A DNA stretch of 16,092 nt from Flavobacteriaceae bacterium (GCA_030625995.1 DAOUPU010000038.1:1-16092), one strand, 5' to 3'. Shown: positions 7,537 to 15,105, counted from the first letter of the stretch. Notes: generated by a model not told the origin, from the letters alone. Program-made: numbers and translations.

Positions 7537-8319
7537 ATGATAAAATTATTTCAAATACCCAATAAAATTAAGTCCTTTTTCATTGAAATAGGAGAGTTGT
7601 CCTATTTTGCAGGGCGGTTTTTTAGAGAGTTAGTTTCAAGACCTTTTGAGTATAAAGAACTGCTTCGTCAATGTTATTATATAGGTAATCGATCTCTGTT
7701 ACTGGTTGGTGTTACCGGTTTTATATTAGGGCTGGTTTTTACCATTCAATCGAGACCAACTCTAATGGAGTTTGGTGCAGAATCATGGATACCTTCTATG
7801 GTGAGTATTTCAATGGTAAGAGAAATTGGTCCTGTAATAATTGCGCTCATCTGCGTGGGTCGAATCAGTTCTGGAATTGGAGCCGAGCTCGGTTCTATGA
7901 GAGTAACGGAGCAGATCGATGCAATGGAAGTATCAGGCACGAACCCATTTAAATATTTGGTTGTTACTAGAATTTTGGCGACAACAATGATGGTGCCCTT
8001 GCTTATTATTTTTGGAGATGCAATTGCTTTATTTGGTTCAGCTATAGTTGAAAATTTAAAGGGAGATGTTTCGTTCCAGCTTTATTTTAACAAGGTTTTT
8101 AATGCATTGGAATTTTCAGATTTGGTTCCTGCAATTATTAAATCATTTTTCTTTGGTTTCGTTATTGGATTAGTAGGAAGCTATAAGGGATTCTATTGTA
8201 AAAAAGGTACGGTAGGGGTTGGAGAGGCTTCTAACACCGCGGTAGTTTATACCTCCATGTTAGTTTTTGTAATTGATTTTATAGCTGTTTTTGTAACTGA
8301 TATATTCTATGAAATTTAA
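7537..8319 (+). CDS. mlaE: MlaE-family ABC transporter permease (lipid asymmetry/transport)
   Basis: Inner-membrane permease of the Mla phospholipid transport system, 260 residues, the usual size. After an amphipathic N-terminus it has about five hydrophobic segments. The most conserved block of the family is intact: REIGPVIIALICVGRISSG, then AELGSMRVTEQIDAMEVSGTNPFKYLVVTRILA. It would form the dimeric membrane core that passes lipids between the inner membrane and the MCE-domain protein MlaD. The TAA stop shares its last base with the ATG of the ATPase gene (8319), so translation is coupled. No MlaA, MlaB or MlaC gene is in this window; flavobacterial Mla loci commonly carry just E, F and D. 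Confidence 0.93.
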   Translation: MIKLFQIPNKIKSFFIEIGELSYFAGRFFRELVSRPFEYKELLRQCYYIGNRSLLLVGVTGFILGLVFTIQSRPTLMEFGAESWIPSMVSISMVREIGPVIIALICVGRISSGIGAELGSMRVTEQIDAMEVSGTNPFKYLVVTRILATTMMVPLLIIFGDAIALFGSAIVENLKGDVSFQLYFNKVFNALEFSDLVPAIIKSFFFGFVIGLVGSYKGFYCKKGTVGVGEASNTAVVYTSMLVFVIDFIAVFVTDIFYEI

Positions 8320-9062
8320 TGATGAAAAAAATAAATGACATAGTTCCAATAATAAAAATCAAAGATCTGAGAAAAAGCTTTGATAATAACCATGTTCTGA
8401 ATGGATTTTCGATGGCATTATATGAGGGAGAAAATCTAGTGATCATGGGTAAATCCGGTTCCGGAAAATCTGTAATGATAAAATGCCTGGTTGGTTTAAT
8501 GCAACCGGATCATGGAGACATTGAAATCATGAATAAAAATATTAGTGAACTGGATCAAGATGAATTGAATAGTTTGAGAACCGAGATCGGTTTTCTTTTT
8601 CAAGGAAGTGCATTGTATGATTCTATGACGGTGAGAGAGAATTTAAAATTTCCATTGCGCAAGCGCATAAAAGACTCTGTTGAAGCAGAAAAATTAGTAC
8701 ATGAAGCATTAAAAAGTGTAGGTCTGACAGAGGCTATTGATTTAATGCCTAGTGAATTGTCTGGTGGAATGCAACGAAGAGTAGCTCTTGCAAGAGCTAT
8801 AATTCTCCATCCAAAAATCATAATTTACGATGAACCTACTACCGGACTTGATCCAATTACGGCTAAAGAGATCATTGAATTAATGAAAAATATTCAGAAA
8901 ATATATGGGGCATCATCACTTATTATTACTCATGATGTTGATTGTGCCAGAGTTATAGCAAATAGGATGATATTATTAATTGATGGAATTAATTATGCGG
9001 AAGGTACTTTTAAAGAAATATCTTCTTCAAAAGATAAAAAAATTCAAGCATTTTTTAAATAA
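8319..9062 (+). CDS. mlaF: MlaF-family ABC transporter ATP-binding protein
   Basis: Cytoplasmic ATPase that powers the MlaE permease. All ABC signature elements are present in 247 residues: Walker A GKSGSGKS at 44-51, Q-loop Q95 (FLFQGSALYDS, the Mla/MCE-type Q-loop context), signature LSGGMQRR from 147, Walker B IIIYDE at 167-172, D-loop GLDP, and the switch His in ITHD. Two in-frame ATGs lie side by side (8319 and 8322). The first is kept because it overlaps the mlaE stop, but either could be used. It is separated from mlaD by 6 nt. Confidence 0.94.
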   Translation: MMKKINDIVPIIKIKDLRKSFDNNHVLNGFSMALYEGENLVIMGKSGSGKSVMIKCLVGLMQPDHGDIEIMNKNISELDQDELNSLRTEIGFLFQGSALYDSMTVRENLKFPLRKRIKDSVEAEKLVHEALKSVGLTEAIDLMPSELSGGMQRRVALARAIILHPKIIIYDEPTTGLDPITAKEIIELMKNIQKIYGASSLIITHDVDCARVIANRMILLIDGINYAEGTFKEISSSKDKKIQAFFK

Positions 9063-9068
9063 AAATTT

Positions 9069-10058
9069 ATGGAAAAAACAAATGTACAAAAATTCAACCT
9101 CGGGTTATTTGTTATCATCAGTACGCTAATTTTAATTATAGCAATTTATTTTATTGGAAGTAAACAGAATATTTTTGGAAGAACCTTTAGAATAAGTGCC
9201 GTGTTTAATAATGTAAGTGGCTTGCAATTAGGTAATAATGTGCGTTATTCTGGGATCAATGTTGGAACGGTTAAAAATATTGTAATGATCAATGACACAA
9301 CCATTTGCATTGATATGATCATTGAAGATAAAATTTTAAAACATATCAGAAAGAATGCTGTGGCAACTATCGGATCCGATGGTTTGGTTGGCAGTATGGT
9401 AATTAATATTATTCCAAGCAGGGGCTTATCAGAGCCTTTAATATCTGGTGATACTATTGCTTCGTATAGTAGAATTTCAACCAATGATATGCTATCAACT
9501 TTGAATAAGACCAATGAAAATGCAGCCTTATTAACAGTTGACCTGTTAAAAATAACCGATGCAATTAGCGAGGGTAAAGGTACTTTAGGCTTATTGATCA
9601 ATGATTCTGTTATGGCGTCTGACTTAAAACAAAGCGTCAGAAATTTAAAAATAGCGAGTTTAAACACATCTAATACAATCAATGAATTGAACACTATAAT
9701 TTCATCTGTTAATTATAATGAGAGCATGGCTGCTGTATTATTAAGTGATTCTATTTACGCAAACAAAGTTAAATCGATCATAAGCAATTTAGAAAGATCA
9801 AGTAGTGAGATCAACACAGTAATTACTAATTTAAACGATGTGGTTTTAGATGTTAAAAATGGTGAAGGAACACTAAATTATATCATTAACGATACTACAC
9901 TTGTGAGTAATATTGATGAAACTATGGAGAATATAAAGCAAGGAAGCGTTCTTTTGAATGAAGACCTTGAAGCCATAAAGCATAGTTTTCTATTGAAGAA
10001 ATATTTTAAAAAACTTGAGAAAGAAAAGCGTAAAGAAGAGAAAAAGAAAGATCAATAA
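9069..10058 (+). CDS. mlaD: MlaD-family MCE-domain lipid-binding protein
   Basis: Periplasmic lipid-carrying subunit anchored by one N-terminal membrane helix (residues 10-30). The MCE domain spans about 37-115 (FNNVSGLQLGNNVRYSGI, VGTVKNI, GSDGLVGSM). At 329 residues it is much longer than the 183-residue E. coli MlaD. The extra C-terminal part is helical and repetitive: EGKGTLGLLINDSVMASDL (168-186) and NGEGTLNYIINDTTLVSNI (264-282) are clear repeats, with a degenerate copy between them (about 218-257, AAVLLSDSIYANKV). It ends in a basic tail (KKLEKEKRKEEKKKDQ). MCE proteins form hexameric rings, and the helical extension may build a channel toward the outer membrane. It is the last gene of mlaEFD, and no strong terminator follows before the RNA promoter at 10099. 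Confidence 0.9.
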   Translation: MEKTNVQKFNLGLFVIISTLILIIAIYFIGSKQNIFGRTFRISAVFNNVSGLQLGNNVRYSGINVGTVKNIVMINDTTICIDMIIEDKILKHIRKNAVATIGSDGLVGSMVINIIPSRGLSEPLISGDTIASYSRISTNDMLSTLNKTNENAALLTVDLLKITDAISEGKGTLGLLINDSVMASDLKQSVRNLKIASLNTSNTINELNTIISSVNYNESMAAVLLSDSIYANKVKSIISNLERSSSEINTVITNLNDVVLDVKNGEGTLNYIINDTTLVSNIDETMENIKQGSVLLNEDLEAIKHSFLLKKYFKKLEKEKRKEEKKKDQ

Positions 10059-10098
10059 TGAGAGTGATGACAATCATAATTTTGACTGATCTGCATCA

Positions 10099-10129
10099 TT
10101 GTTTAGTCAGTAAATGACATCTATATTTG
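10099..10129 (+). promoter_or_regulatory. Strong Bacteroidota-type promoter of the tandem RNA locus
   Basis: TTG (10099-10101), exactly 20 nt, then TATATTTG (10122-10129), a full match to the Bacteroidota housekeeping consensus. Transcription would start near 10136. No convincing protein gene lies on this strand before the convergent gene ending at 10716, so the promoter most plausibly serves the two noncoding units at 10186-10550. Confidence 0.65.
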
Positions 10130-10185
10130 TACTATTAAAAAAACAAGTAATAATTTGTTCATTGATTTATTACATTACTTCAAAT

Positions 10186-10367
10186 ATATAAGTCTTGATT
10201 GTTGCAGAACAGTTGAGATTATGGAGGTTTTAAGATGTTATTATATAATTGATTATAATTTTAGTATGATCTTAGCGATAAGGCCATGTGAAAAATTGTT
10301 TGATCTGATAGAGAACAAATTAGAATCTTCAGGAAACAGGAAGTTTCGACTTCTTGTTTCTACTTTA
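10186..10367 (+). ncRNA. Putative structured RNA, copy 1 of a tandem pair
   Basis: First of two 182-nt homologous units. It opens with ATATAA and then a 20-nt block, gtcttgattgttgcagaaca (10192-10211), identical in both copies. Within it CTTA-GCGA-TAAG (10271-10282) forms a small hairpin with a GNRA-type loop. GAGATT (10215-10220) can pair with AATCTT (10324-10329), closing the central part. The unit ends in a 12-bp hairpin (10333-10360). A reading frame of 72 codons crosses it from a TTG at 10155, but copy 2 has non-triplet indels and in-frame stops, so a protein is unlikely. The RNA probably begins upstream, near 10136, from the promoter at 10099-10129. The family is not recognised; a trans-acting small RNA or a 6S-type RNA are possibilities. 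Confidence 0.55.
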
Positions 10368-10372
10368 ATATA
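10333..10372 (+). terminator. Hairpin terminator of RNA copy 1
   Basis: GAAACAGGAAGT (10333-10344) pairs with ACTTCTTGTTTC (10349-10360) over 12 bp with one G-U pair and a TTCG loop. The tail TACTTTAATATA is only moderately T-rich, so read-through into copy 2 is likely. No separate promoter for copy 2 is visible. Confidence 0.55.
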
Positions 10373-10550
10373 GGTCTTGATTGTTGCAGAACATCGAGAT
10401 CATGAAGGATTGGGATGTTTTTTTAATTAATTATAGTTTTAGTATTATCCTAGAAGTAGTATGATATAATAAATTATTTGAGGGTTAATAAGAATAGACT
10501 TGATCTCTTCAGGAAACAGGGAAGTTAAACCTTCCCTGTTTCTATTTTTA
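10368..10550 (+). ncRNA. Putative structured RNA, copy 2 of a tandem pair
   Basis: Diverged second copy of the unit at 10186-10367, in the same orientation and directly abutting it. The identical 20-nt block lies at 10374-10393, exactly 182 nt after its counterpart. GAGATCA (10396-10402) pairs perfectly with TGATCTC (10501-10507), at the place where copy 1 has GAGATT/AATCTT. A small CTA-GAAG-TAG hairpin (10450-10459) replaces the CTTA-GCGA-TAAG hairpin of copy 1. It ends in a perfect 12-bp terminator. Copy 2 has no open frame that matches copy 1. It is presumably made by read-through from copy 1 or by processing of a joint transcript. Confidence 0.55.
10513..10550 (+). terminator. Intrinsic terminator of RNA copy 2
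   Basis: GAAACAGGGAAG (10513-10524) and CTTCCCTGTTTC (10531-10542) form a perfect 12-bp stem with a 6-nt loop, followed by TATTTTTA. The T tract lies on the plus-strand side only, which fixes the transcript direction. It is the strongest terminator in the window. Confidence 0.8.
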
Positions 10551-10715
10551 TATAAACAAATCAGCATCTTAAAATTTAGCCTTTTAAACACATATTGTAA
10601 GTTGTTTTTATTCAATGACCATCCTAATCCTAGAATTTCTGATACCTCTTGAAGAAAGTTTTAAAGTCGCTGCTGACGAAACGATTAGTGATTGTGCTTT
10701 TGTTTTATATGTACA

Positions 10716-11162
10716 TTAAAACATTACATTATGATATATCATTGATTTAAGTTCTTTAGGCAGTTCGGTTCTAATATCTTCTAATTCGCCTAAGGAAACA
10801 TATTTACGTAATTTGAAAAATGTTGTAATAATATGATTTTCTGCTATTTCGTCAGATTCAAAATCATATATTGAAGTTTTTCCATCAAATTGTCTGATCA
10901 AATCAATAAATTCAGTCATATTTTTTATTCTCTTCTTTTGATGTGAAGACCATCTATTTACATATACAGCTTTTAAAAACATAGGGAATTGAGCGATTAA
11001 TTGCAAGGATTCTTCCGTTGATATTACTTCTCTTAAGCCATGTAAAATGGAAGATAGTATACGGCCTCCTTTGTCGATATCCCCATCTATGTTTAATTCA
11101 CGTGTATACTCTTTCATGAATGAATTAGCTTCTGCTGCAAATTGATTAAAATTTAGTGCCAT
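10716..11162 (-). CDS. DUF2267 domain protein
   Basis: Cytoplasmic protein of 148 residues with no signal peptide. The pattern SSILHGLREVISTEESLQLIAQFPMFLKAVYVNRW matches the core of DUF2267 (LhaLRdrLt-eEa-hl-aqLP-llrgvYyegW), and the second half (FFKLRKYVSLGELEDIRTELPKEL) matches its repeat-like C-terminal part. The molecular function of DUF2267 is unknown. The ATG at 11162 lies 12 nt after the WG-repeat gene, so the two are almost certainly co-transcribed. The gene converges on the RNA locus. Confidence 0.8.
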   Translation of the reverse strand: MALNFNQFAAEANSFMKEYTRELNIDGDIDKGGRILSSILHGLREVISTEESLQLIAQFPMFLKAVYVNRWSSHQKKRIKNMTEFIDLIRQFDGKTSIYDFESDEIAENHIITTFFKLRKYVSLGELEDIRTELPKELKSMIYHNVMF

Positions 11163-11174
11163 GATTTTATGGTT

Positions 11175-11786
11175 TTAGAAATTGTAAATATTATATTTTA
11201 GAACATCCGTCGTCTGTACCGCAATTAAATGAGGACCTATGAATTTTGAATAAAACCTTGGTAGATCTTCAGTTTTATACTTTGACTTAACGTAATTTCT
11301 GGCATTATCCAAATATTTTATTGTTACTCCGGAAGTATCAATAATGTACTCTTTTAATGTATAAGAAACTACATCCTTACCTAAGGATTCATTGAATCCG
11401 ATAACTTCTTTTTCCAGATATATCACAATTGCGTAACCATTTTTAAAATTTGTAGCATTTAAATATTGAGATGAGATTACTTGCTTACCATTTTTATCGA
11501 TATAACCATAATAGTATACACCATCTTTTAATTTTCTATTTAAACATCTACCTTCTTTAAATAATGGATAATCAGCAGAGTTATCTTCAGTTCTACTAGA
11601 AACCAGATCACTTCTAAAATCTATTATCTTTTCGCCCTTATTATTGATAAAGGCCCATTGATCACCTTTTTTTATAGCAGAAAGCTCTTCATAAAATGGT
11701 GAAATTTCATCAACATCTGTTACTATTTGTGCATATCCAAACGAACTAATAATAAAACAGATAACTAGAACCATTATATTTTTCAT
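11175..11786 (-). CDS. Exported WG-repeat protein
   Basis: Protein of 203 residues with a typical signal peptide (basic MKN, hydrophobic core MVLVICFIISSF, cleavage expected after GYA before Q20). The mature part holds WG-type repeats: KKGDQWAFINNKGEKIID (about 38-55) and YYYGYIDKNGKQVISSQYLNA, with further degenerate copies. WG repeats form beta-rich modules of uncertain function and are common in Bacteroidota. No lipobox Cys or sorting domain is seen, so the product is probably periplasmic or secreted. It is the first gene of a two-gene minus-strand operon with DUF2267. No consensus promoter is found in the 151 nt upstream. Confidence 0.75.
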   Translation of the reverse strand: MKNIMVLVICFIISSFGYAQIVTDVDEISPFYEELSAIKKGDQWAFINNKGEKIIDFRSDLVSSRTEDNSADYPLFKEGRCLNRKLKDGVYYYGYIDKNGKQVISSQYLNATNFKNGYAIVIYLEKEVIGFNESLGKDVVSYTLKEYIIDTSGVTIKYLDNARNYVKSKYKTEDLPRFYSKFIGPHLIAVQTTDVLKYNIYNF

Positions 11787-11937
11787 AATATTATTTATTA
11801 AATATGAAACAATATGAATATATAATTTATCTAACTAATATGAAATGATATTCGTCAACTTAAATAGTGATATTAATCATTTTGAAAAGAATTGTACTTT
11901 CTAATTCTAGCGATGTAATAATAATAATAAGGAAGGC

Positions 11938-13761
11938 TCAAACATTATTTTTAATCCAATCCGTACAGTCATTAAAGTTTTTAAAAAGATGTTCTTCCGG
12001 AATTAAATCCGGCACAATATCGATAGATTGCAATAGATACAAGGGTTGATTTTGTAGATCAACAATCAATGGATGGATATTTTTCTTTTCCAAATACAGC
12101 AATGCTTCTTCAATAGCATATAAACCGGATTGATCAATATAAGGGACTTTTTCCATTCTGACAATTGCATAAATTGCTGTATCAGGCACTTGTTTGGTTA
12201 GAATTTGGAAATGACTTGTAGAGCCAAAGAATAATGGTCCTTTAATATGTTTTATAAATACTTTTTCCTTCAACTCTTCAGGAAAATTCATTTCATCATC
12301 CCAGGCCTTTTCCTCCTTTAAACTCTTCACATCTGACAAATCTTCGGTTACATCCCCCATTTTTTTCATAAAGACCAAAGAAGCTATTACAAGTCCCAGA
12401 CCCACCGCATATACTAGATTCCAAAAAGTTGAAAGCAACAGCACCACGATCATGATAACTACCTCAGTTTTTGGTATATAAGGTATCGCTTTTAATCCTT
12501 TATAATCCATTACTCCAATCCCTACAGTTATTAAAATTCCGGCTAAGACTGCTGCTGGAATTTTTGACGCCACGGGGCCTAAGGCGAGTAAAACGATTAA
12601 CAAAAAAACACCTGCCACCATTCCGGAAAGTTTTGTTTTCCCTCCGGCATTAATATTTACTACCGTTCTAATAGTGGCACCAGCACCGGGTAAACCACCA
12701 AAAATTGCGGCAATGCTATTTCCTATTCCCTGACCTACCAGTTCCTTGTTCGAGTCATGGCTGGTTTTGGTCATATTATCCGCAACAACAGATGTCAATA
12801 AAGAATCAATAACACCCAAAAATGCAAGTGTTAAGGCCGTAAAAATGTATGGTGAAATACTTGAAATACTAAAGGTTGAGAAGATCATCAGGTTTGGAAT
12901 AGGGAATCCTCCTGGTATTTCTTCGATAGGACGATAATCTAAATTGGCAATAATTGCAACAGATGAGACGACCAATAGTGCCACTAATGTACTGGGGACT
13001 TTTGTTGTTATTTTTTTAAAACCAAAAATAATAATTATCGTTGAAAGTGCCAGAAGCACTTCTAAATAATTAATGTTCTTAAGTGCTCTTGGTAAACTTT
13101 TAATGGCACCAACAACTCCTGATGTTTCTGCCTTGGCCAGAGATTTTGCTTCGTTCAAAATTTCTTCATCCGTTACTAATTCAGCTCTTTTAATAGTTTC
13201 CTTAAAATCCTCTAAGACCAAAAGGCCTTCTTTTACTTCATCTTCTAAAATGCTATTAATGATCAATTCCTCGGCGTGAGGTTTAAAATTTTCTATAAAT
13301 TCCAGATCATCTCCTACATAGTATCCCAAAATTGGTAACATTTGTGTTATGATGATGATGACACCAATTGCAGTCATAAATCCTGAAACTACTGGATACG
13401 GAATGTACTTGATATATTTTCCAACACCCAGAACGCCCAATAAAATTTGAAAAAGCCCGGCCAATAAAAACACCGTAAGAATAAGTGGTAAAGCCCGATC
13501 TAAATCTCCATTATTAACCTGAATAATTCCTGCAATCAATACCATGCTAATTGCAGTCAAGGGGGCAGTTGGACCTGATATTTGTGTATTTGTTCCGCCA
13601 AAAAAAGCTCCAAAAAATCCTAAGAAAATGGCTCCGTATAATCCGGCGGTTGGTCCTAAGCCAGAGGATACACCAAAAGCCAGGGCAAGAGGTAGGGCTA
13701 CTATACCGGCAGTAACACCTCCAAAGGTATCGCCTTTAATATTTGAGAATATATTTTTCAT
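11938..13761 (-). CDS. SulP family anion transporter with STAS domain
   Basis: Inner-membrane anion transporter (SLC26/SulP) of 607 residues. The N-terminal block VALPLALAFGVSSGLGPTAGLYGAI and the ISGPTAP motif (61-67) are characteristic. The transmembrane core runs to about residue 466, and a cytoplasmic STAS domain follows at about 497-605, with the conserved DQSGLYAIEEAL segment. The substrate could be bicarbonate or sulfate; sequence alone does not decide, and no carbonic anhydrase or sulfate-assimilation gene is adjacent. Residues about 151-215 form a long, highly charged insertion between membrane segments (LEDEVKEG, KRAELVTDEEILNEAKSLAK), where relatives usually have a short loop. It lies 32 nt downstream of trpB and is probably co-transcribed with it. 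Confidence 0.92.
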   Translation of the reverse strand: MKNIFSNIKGDTFGGVTAGIVALPLALAFGVSSGLGPTAGLYGAIFLGFFGAFFGGTNTQISGPTAPLTAISMVLIAGIIQVNNGDLDRALPLILTVFLLAGLFQILLGVLGVGKYIKYIPYPVVSGFMTAIGVIIIITQMLPILGYYVGDDLEFIENFKPHAEELIINSILEDEVKEGLLVLEDFKETIKRAELVTDEEILNEAKSLAKAETSGVVGAIKSLPRALKNINYLEVLLALSTIIIIFGFKKITTKVPSTLVALLVVSSVAIIANLDYRPIEEIPGGFPIPNLMIFSTFSISSISPYIFTALTLAFLGVIDSLLTSVVADNMTKTSHDSNKELVGQGIGNSIAAIFGGLPGAGATIRTVVNINAGGKTKLSGMVAGVFLLIVLLALGPVASKIPAAVLAGILITVGIGVMDYKGLKAIPYIPKTEVVIMIVVLLLSTFWNLVYAVGLGLVIASLVFMKKMGDVTEDLSDVKSLKEEKAWDDEMNFPEELKEKVFIKHIKGPLFFGSTSHFQILTKQVPDTAIYAIVRMEKVPYIDQSGLYAIEEALLYLEKKNIHPLIVDLQNQPLYLLQSIDIVPDLIPEEHLFKNFNDCTDWIKNNV

Positions 13762-13793
13762 CTTCAGGTGTAAATGTTAGAATAAATTATTGT

Positions 13794-14996
13794 TTATTCG
13801 GGTAAACCAAAAGTGTCTACCACATAATCCAGATCCTTATCGCCTCGTCCGCTCAGATTAACCAAAATAGATTGTTTAGGATTTTTTTTAGCCAGTTTAA
13901 ATGCATAGGCAATCGCGTGTGCACTTTCCAAAGCTGGAATTATCCCTTCTAATCTGCTCAATTCATAGAAGGCATCAATACATTCCTTATCTGTAATGCT
14001 GTCATAAGTTACTTTTTTCAGATCTTTCAGCATACTGTGCTCGGGGCCCACCCCGGGATAGTCTAATCCACTGGCAATTGAATGTACCGGAGCGGGGTTT
14101 CCTTCTTCATCTTGCAGAGTATAGCATTTAAAACCATGAATAACACCCGGTTTTCCTAATGCCATAGTTGCTGCATGTTCACCTGTTTTAAAGGATTTAC
14201 CGGCAGGTTCAATTCCGAAAAGGTTGCATTCCTCATATTCCAAAAAGGCCGAAAATATTCCCATTGCATTAGATCCACCACCAACACAAGCAATAACATT
14301 ATCAGGTAATTCACCCGTCATTTCAAAAAATTGTTCTTTTGCTTCAATACCAACAACACGCTGAAAATCGCGTACCATCATTGGAAAAGGATGAGGGCCA
14401 ACAACGGAACCAATGCAGTAGATAGTAGTTTCCGGATCTTTTAAATAGGCTTCAAAAGCACTGTCCACAGCTTCCTTTAATGTTTTTAAACCATGGCTAA
14501 CAGGAATTACGGTAGCTCCCAAAATTTTCATTCGTTGTACATTGGGATGCTCCTTTACAATATCAACTTCACCCATGTGAATCTCGCATTCCAATCCAAA
14601 ATATGCAGCCGCTGTAGCCAAAGCAACACCATGTTGACCTGCACCTGTCTCAGCAATTAATTTCTTTTTCCCCATGTACTTCGCCAACAGTGCTTCACCC
14701 ATACAATGATTCAGCTTGTGTGCTCCGGTATGATTAAGATCTTCCCTTTTTAAATATATCTGACCTCCGTATTTATCTGATAGTCGATTACAGTGAAAGA
14801 CAGGAGTTGGTCTTCCCTGAAAATGCTTTCGAATATTTCTCAGCTCAGAGATAAATTTATGAGATTTACTGATCGAGAAATACGCATCATTTATTTTATT
14901 CATTTCAGTTTCTAAGTGCGGAGGAATAAAAGCACCACCGTATTCATTAAAGAAACCATCTTTATCCGGAAAATTTTTGAAATAATTATTAGACAT
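13794..14996 (-). CDS. trpB: Tryptophan synthase beta chain (orphan TrpB)
   Basis: PLP enzyme of 400 residues that condenses indole with serine to give tryptophan. The PLP Lys is K94 in HTGAHKLNH, with catalytic E116 (AETGAGQHG), the phosphate-binding GGGSN at 239-243, and SGRGDKD near the C-terminus. Length and overall motifs are of the TrpB1 type. Several normally fixed positions differ: HKLNHCMGEALL replaces the common HKINNxxGQ, and GEVDIVKEHPNVQRMK replaces GEEDxxRQxxNVFRMK, near the region that contacts TrpA. No trpA or other trp gene is nearby, whereas Bacteroidota usually keep trp genes in one operon. It may be a second copy using free or imported indole. It is followed 32 nt later by the SulP transporter gene. 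Confidence 0.9.
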   Translation of the reverse strand: MSNNYFKNFPDKDGFFNEYGGAFIPPHLETEMNKINDAYFSISKSHKFISELRNIRKHFQGRPTPVFHCNRLSDKYGGQIYLKREDLNHTGAHKLNHCMGEALLAKYMGKKKLIAETGAGQHGVALATAAAYFGLECEIHMGEVDIVKEHPNVQRMKILGATVIPVSHGLKTLKEAVDSAFEAYLKDPETTIYCIGSVVGPHPFPMMVRDFQRVVGIEAKEQFFEMTGELPDNVIACVGGGSNAMGIFSAFLEYEECNLFGIEPAGKSFKTGEHAATMALGKPGVIHGFKCYTLQDEEGNPAPVHSIASGLDYPGVGPEHSMLKDLKKVTYDSITDKECIDAFYELSRLEGIIPALESAHAIAYAFKLAKKNPKQSILVNLSGRGDKDLDYVVDTFGLPE

Positions 14997-15097
14997 ATTA
15001 TTAAATGTTATTTATGATTAGATTGCTGTAAGAAAAATTAATTATTTTCGATTCGTGAAAATAATCATTTTCAGGGTATTTTCAAATTGATTTTTTA

Positions 15098-15105
15098 TAG
15101 TTTTG
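15098..15105 (+). promoter_or_regulatory. Possible -7 element upstream of udk
   Basis: TAGTTTTG fits the TAnnTTTG consensus and would place the transcript start about 47 nt before the udk ATG at 15159. There is no TTG at the expected distance upstream, so the call is weak. Confidence 0.3.

Larger units (their letters stand above)
10186..10554 (+). repeat. Tandem 182-nt direct duplication
   Basis: The two RNA units align end to end with a period of 182 nt at both edges. ATATA occurs at 10186, 10368 and 10550, and the terminator stems end at 10360 and 10542. Identity is highest in the first 26 nt and in the last 35 nt (CTTCAGGAAACAGG), and lower in the AT-rich middle. An old tandem duplication followed by divergence explains this. 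Confidence 0.75.

Noticed and set aside
10155..10373. Open frame of 72 codons (TTG start) across RNA copy 1
   Set aside because: The homologous copy 2 breaks the frame with indels and stops, the frame runs through the terminator hairpin, and the composition is not protein-like.
10615..10719. ATG-started frame of 34 codons on the plus strand between the RNA locus and the DUF2267 gene
   Set aside because: It is short, has no recognisable motif, no promoter, and lies behind a strong terminator. It could be a real small protein, but nothing supports it.
11888..11908. AGAATT-N9-AATTCT hairpin followed by TTTTC on the minus strand, after the SulP gene
   Set aside because: A 6-bp, nearly all-AT stem is too weak to call a terminator in such AT-rich sequence.
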